A stretch of DNA of 64,000 nt from Mucor racemosus (GCA_027405735.1 JAPEHQ010000010.1:2130601-2194600), one strand, 5' to 3'; positions 11,752 through 24,895 are shown, numbered from the stretch's first letter. Notes: generated from the letters alone by a model not told the origin. Translations and numbers: made by a program.

Positions 11752-12562
11752 TTAGTCTTTCAAGAAATAATTAGTATATCCTTTTAATTTACCATAATTC
11801 ATGAGTTTATCTTTTGGTAAACATCCTAGATTTTGCAAAAATGTACGTTCTCCTCTTATCATCTCTAGCTGTAATTTATAACTCTGAAATTTATCGATTC
11901 TTACTTGATTTGCTTTCACTCTGTTTTTAATCATCATGGAAGTCTTTACAGGTTGTCTCCATCCTCGCACTCGTTTAAATTCGAATCCAATGGCATGCTT
12001 TGTTGTAATGGCTACTTGATATGGTTTTCGTTCGACTATTTTGCTTTGTTTTTGCTTTTTTGGTGCTTTCGGTAATGGTTTCTGGTATTTATGAGTACAT
12101 CTATCAATGTTATATCTATTTGAGGGTGTTACCTTTGGAGGTTTCTATTTGTGAATGTTAATTTTAATGGTATATAAAGTATATATTTATATAACTTACA
12201 ATGTATTTTTGAATGTATGCATTGACTTTTGACACAATTATCTGATCACCATTGTTTCCTTTGTCAAGATATTTCAATGTCTGCATGCTGCATTAGATGG
12301 CTGAAGCATGTGTGTCTGAAAAATTATACCTCTTCTGCTTCTGTTAAAACTGTCAATGTCTTTTTTCTTGACGTAATGTGTTTATTTGATTTGAATTTTT
12401 GACGAATTGCATTTTGTAAATCATCGTAAGGTTTACTTGATTTTAACAATGATTTATACAGCTCAAGAGTCTAAGTATTTTGTGAGCTTAATTTTATACT
12501 TTTTTCCTTCTTGATGTTCTATTTACTTTTAATCGTGTTTCTTGTACTAGAGATTTATACAT
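11752..12562 (-). CDS. LYR-motif (complex1_LYR) family protein, probably mitochondrial
   Basis: Four exons on the minus strand: 12562-12527, 12470-12330, 12280-12200, 12144-11752; 216 aa. The first 75 residues form an LYR-type helical domain: an LYK tripeptide at 16-18 (ELYKSLLKSS), then DDLQNAIRQKFKSNK and a third helix. LYR proteins help assemble respiratory complexes or Fe-S clusters with the acyl carrier protein. The second half is basic, with FEFKRVRGWRQP (about 143-154) and a long charged helix, and resembles the C-terminal extension of fungal Cup1-like LYR proteins, though that narrower label is from memory and unsure. All four exons join in phase 0. Located 159 bp downstream of the syg1 stop on the same strand. 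Confidence 0.65.
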
Positions 12563-12721
12563 TCTTGTGAAAAAAAAAAAAAAAAAACGCAATAATAAAC
12601 AGAACAAGCAAGGGGAGAATTTACAAATACATTTGGGTTATTGCTGTGACCCTCTTTGTGAGAGAATGTTTGAAACAAGATACATATTTATTTGTAGTGA
12701 TATAGATATTTCTATATACAT

Positions 12722-15700
12722 TTAATTTTCTCTACCATCGTAATAGTCTTCGAAATCATCATCATCATCGTCATCATAATAATCATAATATTCTGCTTCT
12801 GATTCATCGCTGTGATCTGAATTTTTCATTGATTTTATACGAGTTAAAACATTATCCAATGTAGATGGTTTTCGACACAATTTATTATTGCTGACTGAAC
12901 CAACGCCAATTTCTGATGTATCATCGTGTTTGTTTTCAAAATCTCTTCTACCATAAAAGGAACCGCGATGTACGGATTCAGTAGGTCCTATCGATTGCCT
13001 TGCACTAGGATGACGGGAAACAGGTATCATGATGGCCGGTCCAAAACTATTATGATGTGATTCTTGTTTAGTTAGTTTGTTTGATAATATGCTAACTGTT
13101 TCTTCTTCGTCACTGAACGTCCTTTCTGCTTTTATGTCTGTATCTGATAATGGAAATGGCAGAGGAATTTCTTTGATTGCACGATATTGACCACAATTAT
13201 TGAGATGCTATATATTAAAAGTTAGTAATAAATCAGATATACAATATACTGCTGAAATACCTCATTTTCAAGTCGGAAAAAGTTCCACTGAATTCTTCGA
13301 TACGCTTCCAATAATGCAACCAAAATCCCTAACAGTTGCCCATTCATACGTAGTTTAACTATACTCAAAGTCCATGAGAATCGCAGCAAGATGTTTACAG
13401 GTACAGCGGCATAATATGTCTAAAATAGAAATAACAAGTTAAGGTTTATACGCAATTCCCTATTCCAAGATACATCATGTGGGGTCACATTGTTGTATTT
13501 CAAAACGTAAAAAGATCAATTTACCCATCTGTAAAAAACCAGCTCATCTCTTAGCAGAAAGTTCTTGCTATTTGGACGCATCAAGCCCCAATCCATTTTA
13601 ATATCCCATGTTGATGTGTACGTGGAATTGAATAAACATGTCATGGTCCAAAATACCGTCATTGGCGTAGATGCTTGTTTTTAATAGATTAGTTTCATAA
13701 TATTACACACACACACACACACTAAAATACTTACGGTACATGCGTCTTAAACCTGTGACAAGTGCAGACATAATGCTACTTGAGTATTTAGCTGCATTTA
13801 ATAGATGCACCTTTTCATTTGAATCTCTATATCTTCTAAAACATTGTAATAAACGCCACCATGGAGGTAAAGAAGCTAAAACCGGAGCCACCCATAATTG
13901 CGACATGTTACAATTACCACCTAAATCAGTCCAATGCCATGAATAAGCACAGAAAAAGTAAGATGATGTCCATATGGAATAACTTAAACTATTGAGTTCA
14001 TCTGCAATGAAAAAGTCTCTAAACTCTACAGGGAAACAATAAGATAATAAAATTCGTCCTATGGCTACACCAAGCCATTTTCGGGCAGAACAGTACAATA
14101 TATCAAATGGACATAACATGATGGCAATTAAAATGACAAACAGTATCAAAGGACATAGTTCTGAAGGGATTAAAGGAGAAAACCATTGTGAGAAATCAGT
14201 GTATATGATAAATGAGCTCACTAGTAACATAATCACTGGCAATTCTGCAAATTGATGATAATCTAGATTATGTCTTGGATCTAGCTCAAAGATAAATTTG
14301 TAATTGATTCTTGATCTATGCCAAACAATCAAATTAACCGAGAATCCAAGACAAAATAAGATGGGAAGTAAGAAGCAAGCGTATATTTGTATATTGGTTT
14401 GTAGATTTGGTAATTGTTTTGCTGTCTTTGCATCAATGGCAAGATGAAACGCTTGGATTAATAATGGTATTGCCATGCCCAAGAATATACCAATTCGAAG
14501 TGTGGTTGAATTGTAGTCCTATTTTCATGCAATTAGCTTTTTATTTTTTATATCATTGTGTAGTATGGATTGTACCTGATTCTTGTCAGGTGCTCTCAAT
14601 TTACGCATACCACGTCTACGATGACCATCAGAAAATTCATTTATATACAGATCCTACATGTTGATGTAACTTTAATTTTTAGTTATTTTAACCCCCTCCT
14701 TTTTTTTTTTTTTGACATTACATACTTCAGTTTCCTTTATGATATAATCTAGGTCAGATGTACTAGCCCAATGATGCTTTTTTATAGTTTGAATATACAA
14801 ATCACTTGCTTTCCAACCTGAAATTTTATCAAACTTCTTTAATATCTTTTGAAAGCCGGTTTCATTGAGTGTTTTATAAGATCTTAAAAACTCTAAACTT
14901 CGATAATATTCGGTAATTGCTTTTTTCAACCGATTTCTTGCAACGTTATAGCTAATTCTTTGATCTCCAACATAATCAAAATTAGATGATAGTTCTGATA
15001 ATGTATAAGATTGTGTATGTGGGTCTTGATATTTAAACCAGTTATAGAGCCGGTGATGGCCGATCATTTCAGGGGATGGTATACTATTATTACCATGTTG
15101 ATTTGCCTTTTGGGAAGTTATTTTAGTCTTTTTTTTTTTAATGTAAAACTTTATATGAAATATATACCCCTATGTTCACTAAATGACGCCCATATTCGGC
15201 TATAAACTGCATTTGAACCTTCAATGCATCCAATTTTAACCTAGATTCTTTTTCTTTTTCTACATGTACATTTAGGAATTGTCAAGTTATAATTGAAAAT
15301 AAAGTATTTTTTTTTAGGTATATACCATCATAAAATCTAGATATCTTTTCTAATTCAAGGCCAAGAGAATCAAAGAAACTTCTTTCTGAATTACTAGCAT
15401 GAAATAAAATCTGATCTAAAACGGGTAATGTTGTAGTTGAACTTGGAAATGATCCTTGCCGAGAAGACGGCCGATCATCATCATGCCCGCTACTAAATCT
15501 CGAGGACAGTCGACTCATAATAGATCGAGATCGCTTATTTTCAGGCTGGTTATTTAGCCAAAAATAATTGCTATTGCTATCTTCTAATTCCTGAAATACA
15601 TTGTCTAGTTGAATAGCTGCTTTTCTTTCTTTGTATTTGCGAAACTATATGTAATATTAACATTCTATACATTTGAGATATTAACGTAAATCCACTTACT

Positions 15701-15801
15701 CTTTCAACTTGTTTCAATTTCTTTTTTAAACCTTTATAGCCAATATATGCTTTTCTCCATTCAGGCACGCTTTGACTCTCCAGATATTTTGCAAATTTCA
15801 T
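12722..15801 (-). CDS. syg1: SPX-EXS phosphate exporter, Syg1/XPR1 family
   Basis: Nine exons on the minus strand: 15801-15700, 15644-15326, 15259-15168, 15127-14726, 14653-14576, 14518-13735, 13673-13525, 13419-13261, 13207-12722; 856 aa. The N-terminal SPX domain (about 1-305) starts MKFAKYLESQSVPEW, has the inositol pyrophosphate-binding Lys clusters YKGLKKKLK (22-30) and KILKKFDK (265-272), and contains a Ser-rich acidic insertion. Then GHRRRGMRKLRAP leads into several membrane helices starting near LRIGIFLGMAIPLLIQAF, and the EXS domain (WVAPVLASLPPWWRLLQCFRR split over the text, then WDIKMDWGLM and VPVNILLRFSW). The C-terminus is an acidic Tyr/Asp-rich tail. The family exports phosphate and senses it through SPX. 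Intron 6 has a short CA/GT repeat just after the donor. The start is the ATG giving the canonical MKF; the upstream extension has only a TTG. Confidence 0.93.
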
Positions 15802-17436
15802 TTCCAAAAATGAGTTTTGACACAATATGTATACAATAGAATAATATTACAATGAGTTTTTGTTGTTGTTGTTGTTTTTTTTTTTTTTAAAAAAAAAAAG
15901 AAAACTATATATTTAATATATAATACAATACAATAAAATATTAAATATTAGAAATTAAATGTTGTATTTGAATATGTAAAGAGATAGAGGAAAAAGAAGA
16001 AGAGAAATAAAAAGCGGATCACTACTCTCCTTATTTATATTTAAGCAGAAAGTTTACTCACTCACTCACTTTCACTCTCTCTTTCTTTTCGATACCATTA
16101 GCGCACGTGTGTATATATGATTTTTTTATTTACATTTTAAGTATTGATTATTGTCAGTTTGAACTTTATTTACTTCAAAACGCTTGAGTAGTTGCACAAT
16201 GTTTGTAACACTTACGAGAATGAAATTTTCATAGTAATTATAGACATACAAGGTCCTCAATTAACTAAATTTGGAGATGATACAGTTAAATAATTAGATA
16301 CTTACGCAGACATTTACTATATTTCTCTTCTTCGTACCTGTGTAAAAAAAAAAGATGCAATTGACAATTGGCAAATTAGTTACACTTTACAAGTGTTACA
16401 TACTTTAATCAATGGCGTAATATACATGACTATAAACACTGGAGCTACGAGAACAATGTTTTTGTTGATTTATCTTGATTTTCTACAACTAGTAGATTCA
16501 CTCTAATCTTTGCAATCTCCTGAATAAACCAAACATTTCCCCCTGAATTGAAGAATCACCGAGAAAAAAAAAACAGAAACATTAAAATACCGATACTACT
16601 CGACATAATTTAAAGAGTTTTTACAACTATTAAGACTACTGCAATTTTTATGAAATTAACACGAAAATGATTATAAACATATCAAAACTACTATTATATT
16701 TTTATTGTTTGGTTAAAAAGTTGTGAAGCATCAGTTTAAGGTCTGTTTCAAAAGAGTGTGAACAAAAAGTTTTGCTCCGCTGCTCTGAAAAGGAAATTCT
16801 CGCCTGCTCTTGTTGCTGATTCTTGATAAATAATCTTTTGTTTAACAAATTCTTTTCACTAGTCTTGTTGATATATGATATAATATAGACAGTAAGTTGA
16901 AAATAAAATTGCGTGTTCGAGGTTACGATATATCAGAACCTTATAAAGACCAAGAGCATATTTGAGATGCATGGTAACAAGTCTATTTGCACTAAATAAT
17001 TGCAGCATGCAAACATAAAGTATAGTATGTTTGATCATCATCATCTCTTTGCAAACAATACTCCAATACAATAGTTGATTTACTATATCTATAATTACCA
17101 CATTGTAATGTTTGTTTTTCCGTGTTGATGACGATGAGGGTAATTCTGTTCTGCCACCAATTTTGAGTATCACATCCATTTTTTACAAAATACATTAAGT
17201 TTTTGATACTGTTCAGTAACTTTATTTCTTGGTAAGATAACAAAACGACTGCTCAATGACCCTAAGCATTAAAATGTTAGATATCAAATGTAGCATGCAT
17301 CGATTCATTCCTGCAAAAGAGAGATCCAGGTCTTCACAGGTCTTCTTTTAAGGTGACTGGTTAAATCCCACATGCAAAAGAAGGTTAACAAAAGCCTCAC
17401 AACATTGTCCTTTTCCATACAGTTTCATAAAGACAA
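15802..17436. other. Divergent intergenic region between syg1 and the DIS3L gene
   Basis: 1.6 kb without a recognised gene. Homopolymer A/T tracts sit at about 15870-15900, a CACT/CTCT-rich stretch at about 16055-16085, and the rest is plain AT-rich sequence. Promoters of both flanking genes should be here, but no specific site was identified. Confidence 0.45.
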
Positions 17437-20400
17437 ATGGCACTAAAAACCGACCGCGCATTCTATAAAAAGACTCGAAGCAACGCCATCATCAAGCTTG
17501 TTAGAGAACGTAAAATACTTACAAAGATATCTTGAAAAGAAAGACTATTCATTTATATATTTTTATACTGTAGAGTATCTTCGAAATGATATCCCTTGCT
17601 TGTCAGAGTCGTGTACCTCAACAAAATGTAATAATACAGGTCGCCAAACAGCATTATTAAGCTCAGCATCAGACCACTACATTATACCTGACATATCTGT
17701 ATGTTATTTGTTTTATACATGTCTATTTATATTGAACGTGCACTTTTTGATAGGTTATTATGCGATACTTGGAAATTTTAGAACAGGACCAAATAATCAA
17801 TATTATTTGGAGTCAAACTGTTACTATAAATGTACAGTTCTATAATAATAATAATAATATATTTATACATATTAAATTCTCTTATTTTTTTTTTTTGTAG
17901 TTACAACAACACGATAAATCAAAAACATACAAAAAACTTCGAGAAATCACCAATGATTCGAGAAAGAAAAGTATCATGTTTTATAATGAAATATTTGAGG
18001 AAACCAAAATTTTGCGGGTTCCTGCCGAATCAACTACCAGTCGTGATTGGAGAGCACAATGCCAATTGGCTCGATGGTACGATGCTCATCTCAACTACAC
18101 TAAAAAGATTATATTACTTTCAGAACTAGATCATACTAATGATGATACACCGAGCGATGTTTGCGTTATGAATACTCAACAATATTTAGATACATATCAC
18201 AAAAGCGATCTTTTGTTACAAAATTTGGTACATGTTTTGGCTGATGTTGTTTTAGAAGATAATGAGGATGGAAAAATTAAGATTTCTTCAAAAAAATCGG
18301 GCGGTTTAAGTGCTGTAAACAATGCTGTTTCTGGTTATACCGAGGTAAAAAGTTTACGAATTTTGTCCGTTTATAGAAAAACAAAATTCATGCAGTTTTA
18401 ATAGTACAAATCAATGGATGAGTTGGAAGTTGGTATCAAATCAAATCGCTACTTTTCAGGTGTATTGCGATGCAGAAAGGATAGTAGAGATCAGGCTTAT
18501 GTGAATGGTGGTAGTCATCTCGGTAAAGATATATTGATTATTGGAAATGACAATAGAAATCGTGCAGGTATATAGGCTACAATTTTGCTGGTTTTTTACA
18601 CACTAATTACATATTTTAGTCCATGGAGATGTTGTAGTAGTAGAACTACTATCAGAGAATAACTGGACAACACCATCAAATGAAATTGCATTTAGTAGCG
18701 GCAATGCCGAAGATGAATACGAAGAAGATAGATTTACAAATTCTGCCGCTACATCAAACCAACCAACAGGTCAAATTGTTGGTGTATTAAATCGTAATTG
18801 GAGATCGTATGTTGCTACATTACAGGAGGATAGTTCAGTAGTGGGTGGCTCTATTCATTTAGCAATTCCTTTGGATCCAGTAGTTCCAAAAATTAGAATT
18901 AGATATCAAGATGTCAAATTAATCGAGAATCAACGCATAGTTGTTCGTATTGATAATTGGCCAATTTCATCACAATATCCAAATGGTCATTTTGTAAGAT
19001 CCTTGGGTCCTATTCATCAATTGGATACCGAAATATCAGCAATTTTAGTTGAACATTCAATCTCGGTATCTCAAGCAAGTCAAGGGTTTAGTCAAATGTC
19101 CCTGAGCGAGATGCCAATCGATACCCCTGAAAATCCATGGAAACCAGAGGAGGTAGATCCCCCCTCCCCCTTTTTTTTGCAGAAAAAACCGAATTTCTTA
19201 TTTAAAAAACCCTTTTTATTTTGCAGGATGAAATTAAAAGGAGAAGAGATCTTAGAAATTTGACTGTATTCAGTATTGATCCCCCTAATTGTCAAGATAT
19301 TGATGGTATGCCGTGGTTGGAATTACATGATTTGATCTCCTAAACTTCGATATTTTATATAGATGCCCTTTCTGTAAAGGAGTTACCAAATGGAAATATT
19401 GAATTAGGTGTTCATATTGCTGATGTTAGTTACTTTGTAAAAGAAAATTTTATGACAGACCTTGAAGCCAGATCCAGGTAATTATTACAAGGGATGGAAA
19501 TAAAATACAACTTGACTCTGAATCAATATAGAGGAACAACCGTTTATTTAGCTGATAGACGTTTCGACATGTTACCATCCGTTCTTAGTGAAAGGATCTG
19601 TTCTCTTCGTCATAAAGTAGATCGCTATGCAGTTTCTGTTATTTGGACATTAAACAAAGATTATAAAGTGATCAATACTTGGTTTGGTAGATCCATTATT
19701 AATTCTAGTTGTGAAATGGAATATGAACAAGCACAACAATTATTAGATGGGAAATCAGTTGCAACAGGTTTAGGTTAGTAAAAAAATATTTACTGTTTTA
19801 CACATTTATCTTAAACCTATGATCAACATTTCATTTTAGATGCATCTTTGTGTAGAAAGCTGAAACCATGTGTTACAAAACTAGCTCAAGTACTTCGTGT
19901 CATTAGAGTAAGTTTTGTTGAAATCGATCAGCTTTTATTATTGTACCAGAAAATAACACACAATATAAGGATAAACGCTTGGCCCAAGGCGCTTTGGAAT
20001 TAGAAGGATCTGAAATCAAGTTTAAAATCACTGACAAACATGAAATTACTGATATTAATATCCTTTTATTTTTACAAATATCTTTGACTAACCAATGTAT
20101 TACAAATACTTCTATTGATCCTTAACTTTGCATTTTGTTTTTACTCCCCAAAGATAGTATGGAAATCCATGGTCTTGTTGCAGAAGCAATGATTTTAGCC
20201 AATGCCTCGGTGGGTAAAAGAATATATGATGGATTCAAGGATGCTGCTATTCTCAGACATCACCCACCTCCAACACAAGGTCAATTTGAAAGACTAGTAA
20301 AAGCAGCAAAAAGCAGAGGATTCTCGGTTGATTTCTCCTCCAACAAAGCTCTTGCTAAATCCTTAGAGACAATCACACTGGGCTGCAAAAATGATCCAGA

Positions 20401-21563
20401 GATTGCCAAATTGTTAAAAACAATGGCCACAATTGCCATGAATGAAGCAGGCTATATATCATCAGGCCATTATCCTGTAAATCAATATTACCATTATGGT
20501 TTAGCCTTAGAATTTTATACACATTTTACGGTAAGTTTAATTAAATCAAAGCAATTAATCATGCAGTTAATCAAAAAGCATCAATATAGTCTCCTATTCG
20601 TAGATATGCAGATGTCATTGCTCATCGACAACTTCTCATGTGTGTTGAAGACCCTACTACAGTAACAGATACCCAAGACCGTGGATCAATCATGTTTAAA
20701 GATGGTACCATCTCTGATATTTGTGATAATCTTAACCTTAAATCTAGAGAATCAAAGTTTGCTCAAAGGGTATGCAATCTTGAGAGAATTTCAGTAATGT
20801 ATTTATTAATCATTTCTCTATTATAGGACTCTACAGAGTTGTTTCAGAGCCTTTATGTGCTTCAACACACTTCCAATGAAGCAACCCTGATTGAAAGAGG
20901 CGTTATTTCAGAAATCAGATCCAATGGTTTTTACGTTTTTGTTCCAAGGTATAGTCTTTCTGAATATTAAAAATACATTTTATTTATATTTCATGCGCAT
21001 TTAGACTTGGGTTGAAGGGTCCTGTATACCTTAAAGAAAAAGATGGTAAACCACATGTTCCATTATCTTTGATTTCAGGCAAAAGCTCTAGTGGTAAGTT
21101 GCAAGGACAATATTTAATTATTTGATGCATTATTCATCACATTTATTTCTATTAATCAGATGCAGATGAAACTATACCCAACTGCAACATCGAAGTCAAT
21201 ATGCCCACAAATATATCTGTACTTGCCGCAGACTTACCCCATCCTATTGAATTCAATCTTTTTGATAATGTCAGAGTATCTCTCAAGCTTCGGAAATCTC
21301 ATGCTCATCGTCATATGGTATACATGACTCTGGTTGATTTGGAGCATGTCGAAGTAAACGGTAAAAAAGACATTAATCCTGTTCGTATGACAAATACAGA
21401 AATGATGCACGCTATTGAGATTGAAGAGGAAGCAGCTAAACCTGTAGATCCTAATAAGAAGCTTAGTAGTCGAAAGAAGAAGAAGAATAATGCCTCCATG
21501 TATGAAGTGCTAGAGAAATTTAGAAAGTTGTCAATTATTGAGAGCACTAGTGTGAACGAATAA
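17437..21563 (+). CDS. dis3l: DIS3L-type exosome exoribonuclease (RNase II/RNB family)
   Basis: Sixteen exons: 17437-17509, 17574-17698, 17754-17831, 17901-18344, 18405-18567, 18620-19152, 19227-19305, 19363-19477, 19532-19773, 19840-19907, 19970-20057, 20145-20530, 20590-20769, 20827-20948, 21005-21093, 21160-21563; 1062 aa, the size of animal DIS3L. It is a 3'-5' exonuclease that works with the cytoplasmic exosome. Domain order: CR3-like [16 protein letters not shown] domain (D64 kept in IIPDISV, but later acidic positions look degenerate), cold-shock domains ([22 protein letters not shown]), RNB domain with [15 protein letters not shown] (catalytic D490, D496, D498, D499), [29 protein letters not shown], and a C-terminal S1 domain. 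Specific matches ([15 protein letters not shown]) favour DIS3L over nuclear DIS3. Intron 11 is U12-type AT-AC; the other fourteen are GT-AG. Confidence 0.92.
20058..20144 (+). other. U12-type AT-AC intron in the DIS3L gene
   Basis: Between exons 11 and 12 no GT-AG pair restores the protein, but the sequence begins exactly ATATCCTTTT (U12 5' splice-site consensus), contains TCCTTAACT at 20119-20127 (U12 branch-site consensus) and ends TTTTTAC 19 nt after the branch A. Removing 20058-20144 joins phase 1 to phase 1 and gives [18 protein letters not shown], which lines up without gaps with the conserved DIS3L segment. Length is 87 nt. Confidence 0.95.
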
Positions 21564-21739
21564 ATACATTTTTGATGATTCATTTTTTCGATTTTTCTTA
21601 TTTGCTTATACTTAACAGTTGGTTTTGCATAATATTTTCTGATTAGATAGGCATTTACAGCACACCATGAGTACTATACTATTATCCATGAAAAACGCCG
21701 CTTTTTCTTGTTTTCTGAGACTTCAATCCTGAAACACCC

Positions 21740-22790
21740 TCAAATAATCCCTACTCAGCTTTTTTTTCACTAACTAGCACCAGGAAAAAATTGTATGCCA
21801 ACATACCTGAGATGTTCAATTTTAATCCAAAAAAGATTATCCGGAAATGTCCTATCTTTTGCAGTTGATATAACTTTTTCAGTGCTAATGTATCAGATTT
21901 TCACGCGTATTACACTGCTAAAAATTAAAAACTTTGAGGCTCCATAACTCTACGAAAAATTAAGCTATAGTCACGCTTTTTACTAATAAAACATACTTGT
22001 TTTAACATGTTCTATAACATATTTCAGTATGAAAAAATTCTGAGCATTTTTATTTTTTTTTCATTTTTTTTTGGCATTTCTGTAGTAAATTTCAGAATAA
22101 TATTTAAATTGAACAGCATTTTTTCTACATTCATATCATCAGCCTGTTTGAACTCTCTTAGATCCAATTTAATTTTTTTTTGAAATATTGATTTTTCGTG
22201 GAGATCCTTGAAAATGTGTACAAAGGAATACCTCCGCTTCTAGGTTCAATTTTTCCCCTGTATACCCTCATCGCAAATTCTGAATTTGAAAAAAAAATTG
22301 ACAAAAACCTCATTTTCTCTACGAAAATTTTTGCTAAAAGGTTCAGCAATGGCTCAATCAATAGATAATTGTTTTGCGCATTATTTTAGTTACTTATATT
22401 TAAAAAATGTTTATGAAAAACAATGTGTATCTTCAAAAAACCTTTAAAATTTCAATTGCATTTTACGCAAAATTTAATGTAAAGCGTTTGTTTGAATTTT
22501 ATTTAAGTGGATGCAGAATCCAAAACTCTACAAAAACCATTTAATACACAAGGTCTACTTACTTTGCAGTTCATGAGCTTTTAAATGATTTTATTTTTTT
22601 AATCATTTTTTTTTAAATTGTTTTATTAATTGCTCCGTGTAAGACAAGAGTGGGACTTCCTATCCAAGAGGCGGGCGCAATGTAGAAGTAATATTTTAAT
22701 CATTTTTGATCATTTTTTTCATCAAATTGATATTGAATCCTCGTCACAGTAGGGCTGAACCTGTGATATGAACTATTATTTGATTATCTC
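21740..22790 (+). repeat. R1 repeat, copy 2
   Basis: About 1 kb that aligns by eye, in the same orientation, with 36230-37175, with shared blocks including 'gatttttcgtggagat' and 'tataccctcatc'. No coding potential. It is interrupted near 22620-22690 by extra sequence, and ends where LTR-B begins. A weaker relative is at about 2690-3290. Confidence 0.7.
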
Positions 22791-23319
22791 TGTCGTATAT
22801 TTTCAGGATTGATAAATAGTACTTAAAAAAGAATACAATTATAAAAGAATGAGTAATTAATCAGTTCTTCAACTGTATAATAAAAACAAGATATCGTTTA
22901 TTTAGATGTAAAAGTATGGCCTTTTATATTGATTTGACATTGAGATCCTGAGATGTAATTTAAGGCACTATTGAACCATTGGATCTGTTTGATAGTAATC
23001 TATGGATTGAAATGGATCAATCATAATTTAACCGTTCTTGCAGAGCTTGTGAGTTGTGTTGTTTCAATGCTGCGCTGAATATGCTTGGATGTTGATTTGA
23101 TAACTACTTAATTGGTTAACTGCTGGGATGAAATAATGTGGTGTCATAATTGAGGTCAAAGCGTTCTTGGTAATTACTGGATTAAACTTGGTACGCTAGG
23201 AGTTTCTTATATCCGATATCAAGACTTGCACTTCAATACATGTCGTAGTCAATAGATTGTAAGATGTATTGATACTGTAGAAGGTGATAATGTATGATAC
23301 TAGTAGGTGGAATACAACA
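22791..23319 (-). mobile_element. Solo LTR, family B, copy 1
   Basis: About 529 bp, inverted relative to the copy at 37928-38459. On its own strand it starts TGTTGTATTCC and ends ATACGACA, the TG...CA ends of an LTR. Flanks are ATCTC and GTATC, so there is no target duplication, and the two flanks belong to different repeats (R1 left, U right). This suggests a recombined junction. Confidence 0.75.
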
Positions 23320-24895
23320 GTATCAGTCTCCAATATAACGACTGCTACAGTAGTCGCGCTATATAAGGCTACACTATATAAGGCTATGCTCTCTATAAGG
23401 CTAGGATTTTTGAAAAAGAAAATTTAGCAGGGAAATAGCCTTATTAACCTTATTTTATATAAGGCTGTGCTAAAAAAAAATTAGCCTTATTCAAAACGCC
23501 ACGAGGAGCAAAATAATCGCAAAGATCAGATTGCTTTAATATTTCTAGATCTTCAGATGATGTCTAAGATTAACCTGACTGCCAAACAAAACTGATATTT
23601 GTAGTTTACTACAACATTACATATTCGGATAATGGGAATTGATGAGATGAAAAGAAAGGTATTAAAAGATGGTCTGTGCGTCCCGACATAACAAGTATGA
23701 AAAATAGCCTTAATACATAAATTGGACTGTTTTATATACCACAGTCATCCACTTTATATAAGGCTATGCTCTATATAAGGCTGAAAACCTCTTCCAAAAA
23801 GTTAGCCTTATATAGCGCGACTACTGTACCTACTGTATATTAAAAAAATTAGTTCCTTATGTTAGCATGCGTATTTTGATAAAAGAAAAGAATACCAGCT
23901 TGATGATAGTCTGACGCGCCTTATCAAACGGTGAATATATCCTTGGAATATAAACATAATAACACACGTCGAAATGGATTTGCAAGGCTTTACATTATTT
24001 AGCGCAATTAAAACCCTGCTAAATTGCACATTTCAGCCAATGTAAAAGCAACATTACAGCGCACCAACCATAAACTAAATAAAATGAGCAATATCTGTTA
24101 TCATAGAAACATACATTTTTCTACCAGAAAAACTGCCGTCGGTCTGTCATATCGCATATCATACATTCATTAAAAAATTGCAAAAGCAAGCCCGTAGAGC
24201 GACGCCGTAATTGAACATAGCAAGATTGAACGGCTAAGTCTCTTATTCTATGGTATATATTTAAGTTTTAAATAAAAAAGCGTCTTTTTTTTACTTTTCT
24301 TATATTTAAACATGTACGGTCTGAAAATTCAGATTTTGTAGCGGACATTTTTGGGACTCGTTTTATCCTTACCAACACTCATGATTTTGATCAAAAAATA
24401 GAAAAATTAAATTTTGATACCAAAATCAACGTTTAAATATGCCACATTGTTAGAGAAAATTGTAGCTATAACTAATACGTATTTTATAAAAGCTTAATAT
24501 TAAATATTAATTAATGAAAATTTGTACTTTTGGTCCAAAAACGGTTTTTTTGTTAAAGGATTTTCATGTAATATTCTGTAATAAGAATGTTTGTTATTTT
24601 TTATTGAGCAAATAGAGCGCTAAATTTTGCATATGTGTATATTTTTTGTTTTTGTAAATGGTAGTATAATTAACTCTAGATTTGCAAAACCAAAAAAAAA
24701 AAAAATTAAAAAATGTCAAAATTGATGATCTGGACAAAAATAATTTTCTAAATTAATATTCCGCTTATAAGCCTTGTAAGTCTGAAAAATAAGAGATTTT
24801 ATAATACTCGAGAACTTTTTCAAGAATTTACAATGCTGTTGTACCCACTTGATTTAAGCTTATTACTGTAAATATTTATACATGTTGATATTGTG
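23320..24895 (+). repeat. U repeat, partial copy U0 (with a MITE inside)
   Basis: Collinear with parts of U1 (38.64-41.57 kb) and U2 (46.70-49.79 kb), with blocks such as 'attatttagcgcaattaaaa', 'cgtagagcgacgcc', 'ccttaccaacactcatgatt' and 'ttccgcttataagccttgta'. It starts at 'atcagtctccaatata' and is split by the element at 23348-23826. Non-coding. Confidence 0.75.
23348..23826. mobile_element. pogo/Tc1-mariner-like MITE with TA duplication
   Basis: 479 bp flanked by TA on both sides (23346-23347, 23827-23828). Ends are inverted repeats starting CAGTAGTCGCGCTATATAAG. Inside each end further copies of 'tatataaggct' occur as subterminal repeats. No transposase frame, so it would depend on an enzyme elsewhere. 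The insertion splits the U0 repeat cleanly: the U sequence resumes after it. Confidence 0.85.

Noticed and set aside
20101..20150. GT-AG alternative for DIS3L intron 11 (donor near 20096, acceptor AAAG)
   Set aside because: It leaves extra residues unlike the family and weaker splice sites; the AT-AC solution fits consensus, phase and protein.
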